From: Streptomyces dioscori | GTDB lineage: Bacteria; Actinomycetota; Actinomycetes; Streptomycetales; Streptomycetaceae | DNA length: 64,000 nt | Assembly (NCBI RefSeq): GCF_003024195.1 | Contig: NZ_KZ679039.1 | Location: 288,285-352,284, forward strand | Reading direction: 5' to 3' | Shown: piece after piece, positions 42,170-50,706 of the stretch | Layout of the letters: each line of letters begins with the position of its first letter | Position numbering within the stretch: position 1 is the stretch's first letter | Notes under the pieces: generated by a model | Told to the model about the DNA's origin: nothing | The model's input: the letters and a program-made list of their open reading frames with translations, nothing else | Databases searched by the model: none | Program-made: the position numbers and the translations under genes

Positions 42170-43387
42170 ATGGAGACCTTCCCGAAGATCATCTCGGTGG
42201 ACGACCACACGGTGGAGCCCCCCAACGTCTGGCGGGACCGGCTCCCGTCGAAGTACCAGGACATCGGACCGCGCGTCGTACGCGCCCCGCTGAAGGAAAT
42301 GACCTTCCTCGGCGGGAAGTTCGCCCCCGTCATGGGCAGCCCCGGCGACGACGGGCCGATCGGCGACTGGTGGGTCTACGAGGACCTGCACCGCCCGCTC
42401 ACCCGCCTCGACACCGCCGTCGGCTACGACAGGGACGAGATCAAGCTGGAGATCATCACGTACGAGCAGATGCGGCCCGGCTCGTACGACGTCCCGCAGC
42501 GCCTCGCCGACATGGACGTCAACCACGTGCAGTCCGCGCTCTGCTTCCCGACCTTCCCCCGGTTCTGCGGCCAGACGTTCACCGAGGCCGCCGACCGCGA
42601 ACTGGGACTGCTCTCCGTGCGGGCCTACAACGACTGGATGGTCGAGGAGTGGTGCGGGCCCGAGGCCCAAGGGAGGCTGATACCGCTCACGCTCATCCCT
42701 CTGTGGGACCCGCAGCTCGCCGCACAGGAGGTACGGCGCAACGCCGCCCGCGGAGTGCGGGCCGTCGCCTTCTCCGAGATACCTCCGCACCTCGGACTGC
42801 CCTCCGTTCATACGGACGAGTGGGATCCGTTCCTCGCCGCCTGCGACGAGACCGGCACGGTCATCGCGATGCACATCGGGTCGAGCAGCCGGATGCCCTC
42901 CACCTCCGCCGACGCGCCGCCCGCCGTCGGCTCCACCATCACCTTCGCCAACTGCTGCTTCTCGATGGTCGACTGGCTGATGAGCGGCAAGTTCGAACGC
43001 TTCCCGAACCTGAAGGTCATGTACGCGGAGGGCCAGATCGGCTGGATCCCCTACATTCTCGAACGCGCCGACGTGGTGTGGGAGGAGAACCGCGCCTGGG
43101 GCGGCGTCGCGGACAAGGTCCACCGCCCGCCCTCCGAACTCTTCACCGAGCACGTCTACGGCTGCTTCTTCGACGACGCCTTCGGCCTCAAGAACCTGGA
43201 CGCCATCGGCGTCGGCAACGTCCTCTACGAGACCGACTACCCCCACTCCGACTCCACCTGGCCCGAGTCCCGCCAGGTCGGCGAGGCCCAGATGTCCCAC
43301 CTGGACGCGGAAGTGGTGGACCGAATAGTCCGCACCAACGCGATAGAACTCCTGTCCCTGACGAAGGACGGCCTCTGGTCCCCGTGA
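42170..43387 (+). CDS. Amidohydrolase-family protein (ACMSD-like)
   Basis: The 405-residue protein is a metal-dependent hydrolase of the amidohydrolase_2 type. It opens ISVDDHTVEPPNVWRDRLP with the D-H metal motif, has PRFCGQTFTEAADRELGLLS, TVIAMHIGSSSRMPS with a metal histidine, and ends NVLYETDYPHSDSTWPESRQ with an Asp-x-x-His. Family enzymes decarboxylate or hydrolyse cyclic acids. It is preceded by a perfect operator and followed by luciferase-like and SDR genes with sites of the same kind. The likely role is a ring-opening or decarboxylation step; that is inference. The message appears leaderless. Confidence 0.9.
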   Translation: METFPKIISVDDHTVEPPNVWRDRLPSKYQDIGPRVVRAPLKEMTFLGGKFAPVMGSPGDDGPIGDWWVYEDLHRPLTRLDTAVGYDRDEIKLEIITYEQMRPGSYDVPQRLADMDVNHVQSALCFPTFPRFCGQTFTEAADRELGLLSVRAYNDWMVEEWCGPEAQGRLIPLTLIPLWDPQLAAQEVRRNAARGVRAVAFSEIPPHLGLPSVHTDEWDPFLAACDETGTVIAMHIGSSSRMPSTSADAPPAVGSTITFANCCFSMVDWLMSGKFERFPNLKVMYAEGQIGWIPYILERADVVWEENRAWGGVADKVHRPPSELFTEHVYGCFFDDAFGLKNLDAIGVGNVLYETDYPHSDSTWPESRQVGEAQMSHLDAEVVDRIVRTNAIELLSLTKDGLWSP

Positions 43388-43414
43388 CACCCCCGCCCCC
43401 ACCCCCACCCCCGA

Positions 43415-43509
43415 AGGGGCGCGGGGAACGGCGCGCTCAGCCACGACGCACCTGAGCCTGAACGCGGAGCCCGACCCCCACCCCCTAAGGGGCGCGGGGA
43501 ACGGCGCGC
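43415..43509. repeat. Two intergenic repeats downstream of the amidohydrolase
   Basis: Two minus-orientation copies of the element (variants with GGCGCGCTC) lie near 43415-43437 and 43487-43509, just before the operator of the next gene. Confidence 0.85.
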
Positions 43510-43557
43510 TCAGCCACGACGCACCCGCACCCGCACACAACACCCCCACCCACCCCA

Positions 43558-43572
43558 ATGACGGCCCGTCAG
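43558..43572. promoter_or_regulatory. CTGACG-type operator before LLM gene 1
   Basis: ATGACGGCCCGTCAG differs from the consensus at its first base only. It lies 16 bases before the ATG at 43589, with AAGGGGC between as ribosome site. Confidence 0.72.
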
Positions 43573-43588
43573 ACAAGGGGCGCCGCCC

Positions 43589-44530
43589 ATGCAGAACCTC
43601 CCCGAAGGGCGACTGGCGTACGGGATGCAGCTCCCGGTCCAGTCGCAGAGCACCCTCTACGCCGAGGCGTGGGAGGCCGACGCCGGCCCGGACGATCTCG
43701 TGGAGATCGCCCGCGCAGCCGACGCATCCGGCTTCGCGTACCTCGCGAGCTGCGACCACGTCGCCGTCCCCCGCCGCCTCGCCGCCGCGATGAGCACGGT
43801 CTGGTACGACCCCGTCGCCACGCTCGCCTTCCTGGCGGGCGTCACCGAACACGTCCGGCTGCTCAGCCACGTCGCCGTCGTCGGACTGCGGCACCCCCTC
43901 GCCACCGCCAAGCAGTACGCGACCCTCGACCACCTCAGCGGCGGACGGCTGATCCTCGGGGTCGGCGCCGGTCACGTACAGGAGGAGTTCGAGGCGCTGG
44001 GGGTGGACTTCGAGCGGCGCGGGGCGGTGCTGGACGAGTGCATCGACGCGCTTCGGGCCGCGCTGGGACCTGAGGAGTTCCCGTCCCATCACGGGAAGCT
44101 GTACGACTTCGAGGGGCTCGGCCAGCGGCCCCGGCCCGCGCAGGAGCGGGTGCCCGTCTGGGTCGGCGGGTCCTCGCCCGCGGCCGTGCGGCGGGCCGCG
44201 GTCCGGGGGGACGGGTGGCTGCCGCAGGGGGATCCGCGGGAGCGGTTGCCCGAGCAGATCGCCCGGCTGGGGCGGTTGCGGGAGGAGGCGGGGGTGACCC
44301 GGCCGCTGACCGTCGGCGCGATCACCGAGCCGCTGTACGTGGGGCGGCCCTCGTGGGCCGTGGGACGCCGGACGGTCTCCGGCTCCGCGGAGGAGATCGC
44401 CGAGTCGCTGCGGGCGTACGGGGCGATGGGGGTGCATCAGATCCAGGTGCGGTTCCGGTCGCGGAGCCGGGCCGAACTGACCGATCAGATCGCGGCGTTC
44501 GGGTCGGGGGTCGGTCCGCTGCTCGGGTAG
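43589..44530 (+). CDS. Luciferase-like (LLM), probably F420-dependent oxidoreductase 1
   Basis: The 313-residue protein is a TIM-barrel luciferase-like oxidoreductase: LVEIARAADASGFAYLASCD, ATLAFLAGVTEHVRLLSHVA, KQYATLDHLSGGRLILGVGA, AHVQEEFEALGVDFERRG-type segment and PVWVGGSSPAAVRRAAVRGD. Most actinobacterial members of this subfamily use reduced F420, some use FMN. It may oxidise a keto or alcohol group. The SDR gene at 44768 follows after three repeats. The operator 43558-43572 is immediately upstream. FO for F420 is made by the fbiC product at the right end of the window. Confidence 0.9.
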   Translation: MQNLPEGRLAYGMQLPVQSQSTLYAEAWEADAGPDDLVEIARAADASGFAYLASCDHVAVPRRLAAAMSTVWYDPVATLAFLAGVTEHVRLLSHVAVVGLRHPLATAKQYATLDHLSGGRLILGVGAGHVQEEFEALGVDFERRGAVLDECIDALRAALGPEEFPSHHGKLYDFEGLGQRPRPAQERVPVWVGGSSPAAVRRAAVRGDGWLPQGDPRERLPEQIARLGRLREEAGVTRPLTVGAITEPLYVGRPSWAVGRRTVSGSAEEIAESLRAYGAMGVHQIQVRFRSRSRAELTDQIAAFGSGVGPLLG

Positions 44531-44572
44531 AGGGCGGGGCTCGTACGTGTCTGCGGGCGCGTCGTGGCTGGT

Positions 44573-44739
44573 CGCGCAGTTCCCCGCGCCCCTGAGGGGG
44601 AGGGGGCTGGCCCCGTACCCGGCTGCGGGTGCGTTGTGGCTGGTCGCGCAGTTCCCCGCGCCCCTGAGGGGGAGGGGGCTGGCCTCGTGTGCGACCGCGG
44701 GTGCGTCGTGGTTGGCCGCGCAGTTCCCCGCGCCCCTGA
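44573..44739. repeat. Three intergenic repeats, plus orientation
   Basis: Three near-identical units of about 72 bp (cores near 44573-44594, 44644-44666 and 44718-44739) form a tandem array between the LLM and SDR genes. Each unit has GTCGTGGCTGGTCGCGCAG as lead-in. The regular spacing suggests local duplication. Confidence 0.85.
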
Positions 44740-44767
44740 CGGGGCGCCCATCGGCTAGGGAGTGATC

Positions 44768-45598
44768 ATGGGCAAGTTGGACGGGCGGGTCGTTGTCGTC
44801 ACCGGGGCGGCTCGGGGGCAGGGGGAGCAGGAGGCGCGGCTCTTCGCCGAGGAGGGGGCCTCGGTCGTCGTCGCCGATGTGCTCGACGAGCAGGGGGAGA
44901 CCCTCGCCAAGGAGCTGGGGGCCCGCGCCCGGTACGTGCACCTGGACGTGAGCCGCGAGGACGACTGGACCGCCGCGGTGGCACTGGCGAAGGAGGCGTA
45001 CGGGAAGGTCGACGGGCTCGTCAACAACGCCGGCATCCTGCGCTTCAACGCCCTCGTCGACACCCCCCTCGACGAGTTCATGCAGATCGTGCGGGTCAAC
45101 CAGGTCGGCGTCTTCCTCGGCATCAAGGCCCTGGCGCCCGAGATCGAGGCGGCCGGCGGTGGGACGATCGTCAACACCGCCTCGTACACCGGGCTCACCG
45201 GCATGGCGTACGTGGGCGCGTACAGCGCGAGCAAGCACGCCATCGTCGGACTCACGCGCGTGGCCGCGCTGGAACTGGCGCCGAAGGGGATCCGCGTCAA
45301 CGCCGTCTGTCCCGGCGCGATCGACACCGCCATGAGCAATCCCGCCCTGCTCGACCCGGCGGCGGACACCGGATCGGCAGGCACCGGATCGGTGGGCACC
45401 GGTTCGGCGGAGGCCGCGGAGGCGGCTGCGGCGGCCGTCGCCAAGTTCTACCGCAAGCTCGTGCCGATGGGCCGGATCGGCCGGGCCGAGGAGGTGGCCC
45501 GCCTCGCCCTCTTCCTGTCCTGCGACGACTCCTCCTACATCACCGGGCAACCATTCGTGATCGACGGGGGATGGCTGGCGGGCGTGAGCGCGATGTGA
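44768..45598 (+). CDS. Short-chain dehydrogenase/reductase (SDR)
   Basis: The 276-residue protein is a classical SDR: cofactor motif VVTGAARGQGEQEARLFAEE, NNAGILRFNALVD, catalytic YSASKHAIVGLTRVAALEL with Tyr and Lys, and VCPGAIDTAMSNP. Residues near AADTGSAGTGSVGTGSAEAA form a low-complexity insert before the C-terminus. It uses NAD(P) to oxidise an alcohol or reduce a ketone. A GGGAG site lies before the ATG at 44768. It follows LLM gene 1 after the three repeats and probably depends on that promoter. Likely dehydrogenation step of the regulon pathway. Confidence 0.92.
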   Translation: MGKLDGRVVVVTGAARGQGEQEARLFAEEGASVVVADVLDEQGETLAKELGARARYVHLDVSREDDWTAAVALAKEAYGKVDGLVNNAGILRFNALVDTPLDEFMQIVRVNQVGVFLGIKALAPEIEAAGGGTIVNTASYTGLTGMAYVGAYSASKHAIVGLTRVAALELAPKGIRVNAVCPGAIDTAMSNPALLDPAADTGSAGTGSVGTGSAEAAEAAAAAVAKFYRKLVPMGRIGRAEEVARLALFLSCDDSSYITGQPFVIDGGWLAGVSAM

Positions 45599-45645
45599 GC
45601 CACAGCGAGCCGCGGCGAGGCGCATCGGGGCGCGACGGGGCGTAT

Positions 45646-45722
45646 GTGACGGGCCATCAGCTATTGACGCCTCACGGGTGCGGTGCCACAGTCGGCGGCA
45701 GGTCAATCTGACGATGCGTCAG
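45646..45722. promoter_or_regulatory. Two CTGACG-type operators before LLM gene 2
   Basis: GTGACGGGCCATCAG (45646-45660, two mismatches) and CTGACGATGCGTCAG (45708-45722, perfect) precede the luciferase-like gene. The perfect site lies 49 bases before the TTG start. Confidence 0.72.
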
Positions 45723-45771
45723 GTTCGGCGTTCGCCGGACGGATGACGGACACAGGGGACGGTGAACCTCC

Positions 45772-46890
45772 TTGGAATTCGGGCTCTTTGTACAGGGATA
45801 CGTGGGCAAGCGGGCCGAGACCGACCCGCTCGCGGAGCACAAGGCGCTGATGGAGGAGACCGAGTACGTCATCCAGGCCGACGCGTCCGGCTTCAAGTAC
45901 GCCTGGGCGTCGGAACACCACTTCCTGGAGGAGTACTCGCACCTCTCCGCCAATGACGTCTACCTCGGCTATCTGGCGCACGCCACCGAGCGCATCCACC
46001 TGGGATCGGGCATCTTCAACCCGCTCGCCCAGGTCAACCACCCCGTGAAGGTCGCCGAGAAGGTCGCCATGCTCGACCATCTCACCGAGGGTCGCTTCGA
46101 GTTCGGCAGCGGACGCGGGGCCGGTTCGCACGAGATCCTCGGCTTCCTCCCCGGCATCACCGACATGAACCACACCAAGGAGATCTGGGAAGAGACCATC
46201 GCCGAGTTCCCCAAGATGTGGCTCCAGGACGAGTACGTCGGCTTCCAGGGCAAGCACTGGCAGCTCCCGCCGCGCAAGATCCTGCCGAAGCCGTACGGGA
46301 AGTCGCACCCCGCCATGTGGTACGCCGCCGGGTCGCCGCCCTCGTACTCCATGGCCGCCCGCAAGGGGCTCGGGGTGCTCGGGTTCAGCGTGCAGAAGGT
46401 CTCCGACATGGAGTGGGTCCTTGAGCAGTACAAGACGGCCGTCGTCGAGGCCGAGCCGGTCGGGGACTTCGTCAACGACAACGTGATGGTGACGACGACG
46501 GCGGTCTGCGCGCCCACGCACGACGAGGCGGTACGGATCGCCGTGAGCGGCGGACTGCACTATCTGCCCTCGCTCGTCTTCCGCTACCACGACACGTTCC
46601 CGCGGCCCGAGGGTTTTCCGGTCTGGCCGGAGACGCTGCCGGAGTACAACGAGGAGTTCATCGAACTGCTCATCGCGGAGGAGCTGCTGATCTGCGGGGA
46701 TCCGGACGAGGTGCTCACGCAGTGCAAGCGGTGGGAGCAGGCCGGGGCCGATCAGTTGTCGTTCGGGCTGCCGGTGGGGGTGCCCAAGGAGGAGACGCTG
46801 CAGACGATCCGGTTGATCGGGGAGCACGTGATTCCGAAGATCGATACGGATCCTGTGCACCGGACCACGCGGTTCCGCGGGGCTGTCTGA
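45772..46890 (+). CDS. Luciferase-like (LLM) flavin-dependent monooxygenase 2
   Basis: The 372-residue protein opens LEFGLFVQGYVGKRAETDPL and has TM-barrel luciferase blocks ASGFKYAWASEHHFLEEYSH, IHLGSGIFNPLAQVNHPVKV, AMLDHLTEGRFEFGSGRGAG and DPDEVLTQCKRWEQAGADQL. The TTG start at 45772 fixes the conserved N-terminus, so the initiation codon is unusual. It resembles bacterial luciferase alpha-chain relatives that use FMN and O2 more than F420 enzymes. It may do a Baeyer-Villiger or hydroxylation step. Two operators precede it, and the D-aminoacylase-like and aldehyde dehydrogenase genes follow. Confidence 0.88.
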   Translation: MEFGLFVQGYVGKRAETDPLAEHKALMEETEYVIQADASGFKYAWASEHHFLEEYSHLSANDVYLGYLAHATERIHLGSGIFNPLAQVNHPVKVAEKVAMLDHLTEGRFEFGSGRGAGSHEILGFLPGITDMNHTKEIWEETIAEFPKMWLQDEYVGFQGKHWQLPPRKILPKPYGKSHPAMWYAAGSPPSYSMAARKGLGVLGFSVQKVSDMEWVLEQYKTAVVEAEPVGDFVNDNVMVTTTAVCAPTHDEAVRIAVSGGLHYLPSLVFRYHDTFPRPEGFPVWPETLPEYNEEFIELLIAEELLICGDPDEVLTQCKRWEQAGADQLSFGLPVGVPKEETLQTIRLIGEHVIPKIDTDPVHRTTRFRGAV

Positions 46891-46925
46891 GGATCGTGGG
46901 TGGGTGCGGGTCCGGTGGGGGCTGG

Positions 46926-46948
46926 TCGCGCAGTTCCCCGCGCCCCCA
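46926..46948 (+). repeat. Single intergenic repeat
   Basis: One plus-orientation copy (ending GCGCCCCC) precedes the ribosome site of the amidohydrolase gene at 46971, followed by an A-rich run. Confidence 0.8.
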
Positions 46949-46970
46949 AAAAACAAACGAAGGGGCTGTC

Positions 46971-48701
46971 GTGCTTGACCATCTGATCAGGGGTGCGCGA
47001 GTCGTCGACGGGTCGGGTGGGCCCGCCTTCGTCGCCGACGTGGGGATACGGGACGGGCGGATCGCCGTCGTCGGGGCGGTCACCGAGGAGGCGCGGACGT
47101 CCGAGGACGCCTCCGGGCTCGTCCTCGCGCCCGGGTTCGTGGATCCCCACACGCACTACGACGCGCAGCTCTTCTGGGACCCGTACGCGACGCCTTCCCT
47201 GAACCACGGTGTGACGACCGTGGCGGGCGGCAACTGCGGCTTCACGCTCGCGCCCCTGAATCCGTCCCGTCCCGAGGACGCCGACTACACGCGCCGGATG
47301 ATGTCCAAGGTCGAGGGCATGTCGCTGGTCGCCCTTGAGGAGGGCGCGCCGTGGAGCTGGCACTCCTTCGGCGAGTACCTCGACGCCCTGGAGGGCCGGA
47401 TCGCCGTCAACGCGGGCTTCATGGTGGGGCATTGCGCGCTGCGGCGGTACGTGATGGGTCCGGACGCGGTGGGCGGGCAGCCCACGGACGAGCAGTTGGC
47501 GGCGATGGTCGCGCTGCTCGATGAGGCGATGGAGGCCGGGGCCTGGGGGCTGTCCACCACCCAGTCGTCGACCCACTCCGACGGCGACGGGAAACCGGTC
47601 GCCTCCCGGCACGCCGGACCCGCCGAACTCCTCGCCCTCTCCCGGGCGGTCGGCGAACGCGAGGGCACCCAGATCGAGGCGATCGTGGCGGGCTGCCTCG
47701 ACCAGTTCAGCGACGACGAGATCGATCTGTTCGTGGAGATGAGCGCGGCGGCCGGCCGGCCCCTGAACTGGAACGTCCTGACGATCGACGCGGCCGTCCC
47801 CGAGCGCGTGCCACGGCAGCTGGCGGCGAGCGAGCGGGCCCGTAAGGCCGGTGGACGGATCGTGGCGCTCACGATGCCGATCCTCACGCCGATGAACATG
47901 TCCCTGGGCACCTTCTGCGCCCTCAACCTCATCCCCGGCTGGGGCGAGGTCCTCAATCTCCCGGTGCCCGAGCGGATCGCGAAACTCCGGGACCCTGAGG
48001 TCCGCGCCGAGATGCTGCGGCGGGCCGACTCCAAGGAGGCGGGCGTCTTCCGGCGCCTCGCGGACTTCGGCCGGTACGTCATCGGGGACACGTACAGCGC
48101 GGAGAACGAGGGACTCACCGGCCGCGTCGTACGGGACATCGCGGCCGAGCGAGGCCGGGAACCCTTCGAGACGCTGGTCGAGATCTGTGCCGCCGACCAC
48201 CTCCGTACGGTCCTGTGGCCGATGCCGACCGACAACGACCCCGACTCGTGGACCCTGCGCCAGGAGACGTGGCGGCACGAGGACGTCATGCTCGGCGGGT
48301 CGGACGCGGGCGCCCATCTGGACCGGATGTGCGGGGCGCCGTACACGACCCGGTTCCTGGGGGATTGCCTGCGGGGCCGGAAACTCGTCACGCTGGAGCA
48401 GGCGGTGAAGATGCTCACGGACGATCCGGCACAGCTCTTCGGGCTCCGTGGGCGCGGACGGATCGCGGAGGGTTTCCATGCGGACCTCGTGCTCTTCGAC
48501 CCGGAACGGATCGACGCCGGCAAGGCCACCCTGGTGCACGACCTGCCGGGAGACAGCCCGCGCCTCGACTCCAAGGCGATCGGCGTCACGGCCGTGTGGG
48601 TCAACGGCGTCGAGTCGATACGCGACGACGTGGTGACCGGGGCCGTGCCGGGCAAGGTGCTCAGGTCGGGCCGGGACACGCACACGGTGAGCACCAAGTG
48701 A
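46971..48701 (+). CDS. D-aminoacylase-like amidohydrolase
   Basis: The 576-residue protein is an amidohydrolase of the N-acyl-D-amino-acid deacylase type: IRGARVVDGSGGPAFVADVG, GFVDPHTHYDAQLFWDPYAT with the metal His-x-His, VAGGNCGFTLAPL, MLGGSDAGAHLDRMCGAPYT and GFHADLVLFDPERIDAGKAT. It is cytosolic, and needs zinc. Such enzymes can open amide or lactam bonds. The start is the GTG at 46971 after AAGGGG. Its stop overlaps the aldehyde dehydrogenase start. Membership in the catabolic operon suggests hydrolysis of a cyclic or acylated intermediate. Confidence 0.88.
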   Translation: MLDHLIRGARVVDGSGGPAFVADVGIRDGRIAVVGAVTEEARTSEDASGLVLAPGFVDPHTHYDAQLFWDPYATPSLNHGVTTVAGGNCGFTLAPLNPSRPEDADYTRRMMSKVEGMSLVALEEGAPWSWHSFGEYLDALEGRIAVNAGFMVGHCALRRYVMGPDAVGGQPTDEQLAAMVALLDEAMEAGAWGLSTTQSSTHSDGDGKPVASRHAGPAELLALSRAVGEREGTQIEAIVAGCLDQFSDDEIDLFVEMSAAAGRPLNWNVLTIDAAVPERVPRQLAASERARKAGGRIVALTMPILTPMNMSLGTFCALNLIPGWGEVLNLPVPERIAKLRDPEVRAEMLRRADSKEAGVFRRLADFGRYVIGDTYSAENEGLTGRVVRDIAAERGREPFETLVEICAADHLRTVLWPMPTDNDPDSWTLRQETWRHEDVMLGGSDAGAHLDRMCGAPYTTRFLGDCLRGRKLVTLEQAVKMLTDDPAQLFGLRGRGRIAEGFHADLVLFDPERIDAGKATLVHDLPGDSPRLDSKAIGVTAVWVNGVESIRDDVVTGAVPGKVLRSGRDTHTVSTK

Positions 48702-50164
48702 TGACCCGTCAAGCGGGGTCTGGGCAAAGGTTGTTCATCGGCGGCTCGTGGGTGGAGCCGGACGGCGGCCACTACGAGGTGATCGACCCGGCGACCGAGG
48801 ACGTCGTCGGGCTCGCGCCGGAGGCCTCGCGGGATCAGGTGCACGCGGCGGCAGGCGCGGCCCGCGAGGCCTTCCGGACGTGGTCGCGCACGACACCGGA
48901 GGAACGGGCGGCCGTCCTGCACCGGGCGGCCGAGGAGATCCGGCGCAACCTCCTCCCGTACGCCGAACTGGCGCAGGCGGAGACCGGGGCCACCACCGGC
49001 ACCGCGCGCGGGATGCAGGTGGGGGTCGGGGCGGCCCGTTTCCAGCGGTACGCGCGCGTGGAGCCCGTCGAGGAGCCGCTGCCGCCGCAGATCAACGAGG
49101 CGGGCCCGTTCGGCGGGGCCGCCGTGCTGGGCGCGCTCGCCGTACGCCGTCCGGTGGGCGTGGTCACCTGCATCACGTCGTACAACAACCCCTGGGCCAA
49201 CCCGGCGGGCAAGATCGCCCCGGCGCTCGCGATGGGCAACACGGTCGTCGTGAAGCCGGCCCCGCAGGACCCGCTCTCCGTCTACCGGATGGCCGAGGCG
49301 CTGGAGGCGGCGGGCGTACCGCCGGGGGTCGTGAACGTCGTCTCCGGTGCGCGCGCGGAGGTCGGGGAGGCGGCCGTCGACTCGGCCGACGTCGACATGG
49401 TCAGCTTCACCGGCTCGACGGCGGTCGGCCGGCGCATCGCCGAGGTGTGCGGGCGCGGGATGAAACGGCAGCTGATGGAGCTGGGCGGCAAGGGCGCGGC
49501 GATCGTCTTCGAGGACGCGGACCTGGAGTCGGCGGTCCGGGGCATCGGCACGACGTTCTCGTTCTACAGCGGCCAGATCTGCACGGCCCCGACAAGGGTG
49601 CTCGCGCAGCGGCCGGTGTACGACCGTCTGGTCAACCAACTTGCGGCCTTCATCGGCCACTTGAAGGTGGGGGACCCGCGGGCCCCCGGCACGGTCGTCG
49701 GCCCGCTGATCTCGTCCGCGCACCGGGACCGCGTCGAGTCATACATCGAACTGGGTCGCAAGGAGGGCGCGCGGGTGGTCGCGGGCGGCGAACGCCCGCC
49801 GTTCGAGCGGGGCTTCTACGTGGCCCCGACCCTCCTGACGGACTGCACGCCCGACATGCGGGTGGTCCGCGAGGAGATCTTCGGCCCGGTGGTCGTGGTC
49901 GTCCCCTTCGACGACGAGGAGGAGGCCGTCGCCCTGGCCGACGACACCGACTACGGCCTGATCGACTACGTCTGGTCCGGCGACGTCTCCCGAGCCTTCC
50001 GCGTGGCGTCCCGCCTCCGCACCGGCGGCGTGGGCATCAACACGGTGGGCCGCAACATGGAGGCCCCGTTCGGCGGCTTCAAGCAGAGCGGAGTGGGCAG
50101 AGACGTCGGCTCGTACGCCCTGCACGCATACGCGGAACTCCAGTCACTGGTGTGGCCGGGCTGA
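48701..50164 (+). CDS. Aldehyde dehydrogenase
   Basis: The 487-residue protein has classic ALDH motifs: the NAD region RPVGVVTCITSYNNPWANPA, general-base Glu in KRQLMELGGKGAAIVFEDAD, catalytic Cys in FYSGQICTAPTRVLAQRPVY, and EEIFGPVVVVVPFDDEEEAV. It oxidises an aldehyde to an acid with NAD(P)+. The start at 48701 overlaps the previous stop by one base. It probably finishes an aldehyde released by a retro-aldol or monooxygenase step. The N-terminal MTRQAGSGQRLFIGGSWVEP is typical. Confidence 0.93.
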   Translation: MTRQAGSGQRLFIGGSWVEPDGGHYEVIDPATEDVVGLAPEASRDQVHAAAGAAREAFRTWSRTTPEERAAVLHRAAEEIRRNLLPYAELAQAETGATTGTARGMQVGVGAARFQRYARVEPVEEPLPPQINEAGPFGGAAVLGALAVRRPVGVVTCITSYNNPWANPAGKIAPALAMGNTVVVKPAPQDPLSVYRMAEALEAAGVPPGVVNVVSGARAEVGEAAVDSADVDMVSFTGSTAVGRRIAEVCGRGMKRQLMELGGKGAAIVFEDADLESAVRGIGTTFSFYSGQICTAPTRVLAQRPVYDRLVNQLAAFIGHLKVGDPRAPGTVVGPLISSAHRDRVESYIELGRKEGARVVAGGERPPFERGFYVAPTLLTDCTPDMRVVREEIFGPVVVVVPFDDEEEAVALADDTDYGLIDYVWSGDVSRAFRVASRLRTGGVGINTVGRNMEAPFGGFKQSGVGRDVGSYALHAYAELQSLVWPG

Positions 50165-50286
50165 ACGCCGACGCCGCGTCCTGCCGGGGCTGCTCGGCTG
50201 GGCAGCGGTGAGCCTCACCGATGCCCTGACGGCGGAGTGGCCGGCTCTGGGCTCTCCGCCTCCCCGCTGCCCGTGCCTCCCGTGCC

Positions 50287-50517
50287 TCACCGCGCGGCAA
50301 CCCGCGCCCAGCGCTCCAGGGTGGCGTCCTCGCTCTCGGCGGGCTCCGCAGCGGTGGTCGCCAGGCCCGCCTGGGCCCGTACCCGCGCCGACTTCTCCAG
50401 ATCCTCGGCGAGCATCTGGCGGCGCAGTACCCGGGTGGTGAACGCGGAGGCGTCCCCCTTGGCCGTCAGGTAGGCGGCCACGTCGGCAGGCAGGTTCAGC
50501 GTCATTTCGACCGTCAT
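50287..50517 (-). CDS. Small antitoxin-like (ribbon-helix-helix) protein
   Basis: The 76-residue protein reads MTVEMTLNLPADVAAYLTAK followed by a helix-rich charged tail (RVLRRQMLAEDLEKSARVRA). The opening beta-strand plus two helices fits a MetJ/Arc or CopG-like antitoxin. No toxin gene lies beside it; the next gene on that strand is far away. It may be an orphan antitoxin or a small regulator. Confidence 0.65.
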   Translation of the reverse strand: MTVEMTLNLPADVAAYLTAKGDASAFTTRVLRRQMLAEDLEKSARVRAQAGLATTAAEPAESEDATLERWARVAAR

Positions 50518-50706
50518 GCGGTCAGCGTATGGCGCGCGAACGCGGCGCGATCGAGGGGTGAGGGGCCCGTACCCACGCGGGCGGCGGTCAGCGGCGCCGT
50601 AGTGACGGGTCCAGCAAGGACGGCGGGGGTGTCGGTCTTGACCAGCCAGCGCCGCGAGCCGCCCCGGTGATTGCGTTCGTCGCCCATCGGCAGTAAGCGG
50701 AGCGTC

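Noticed and set aside
42050..45706. A 1218-residue minus-strand frame across three plus-strand genes
   Set aside because: It is a read-through shadow of GC-rich third positions, crossing real gene borders and repeats.
48703..48717. TGATGACCCGTCA at the D-aminoacylase/aldehyde dehydrogenase junction as a 13th operator
   Set aside because: Spacing of half-sites is wrong and it lies over a coding overlap inside an operon.
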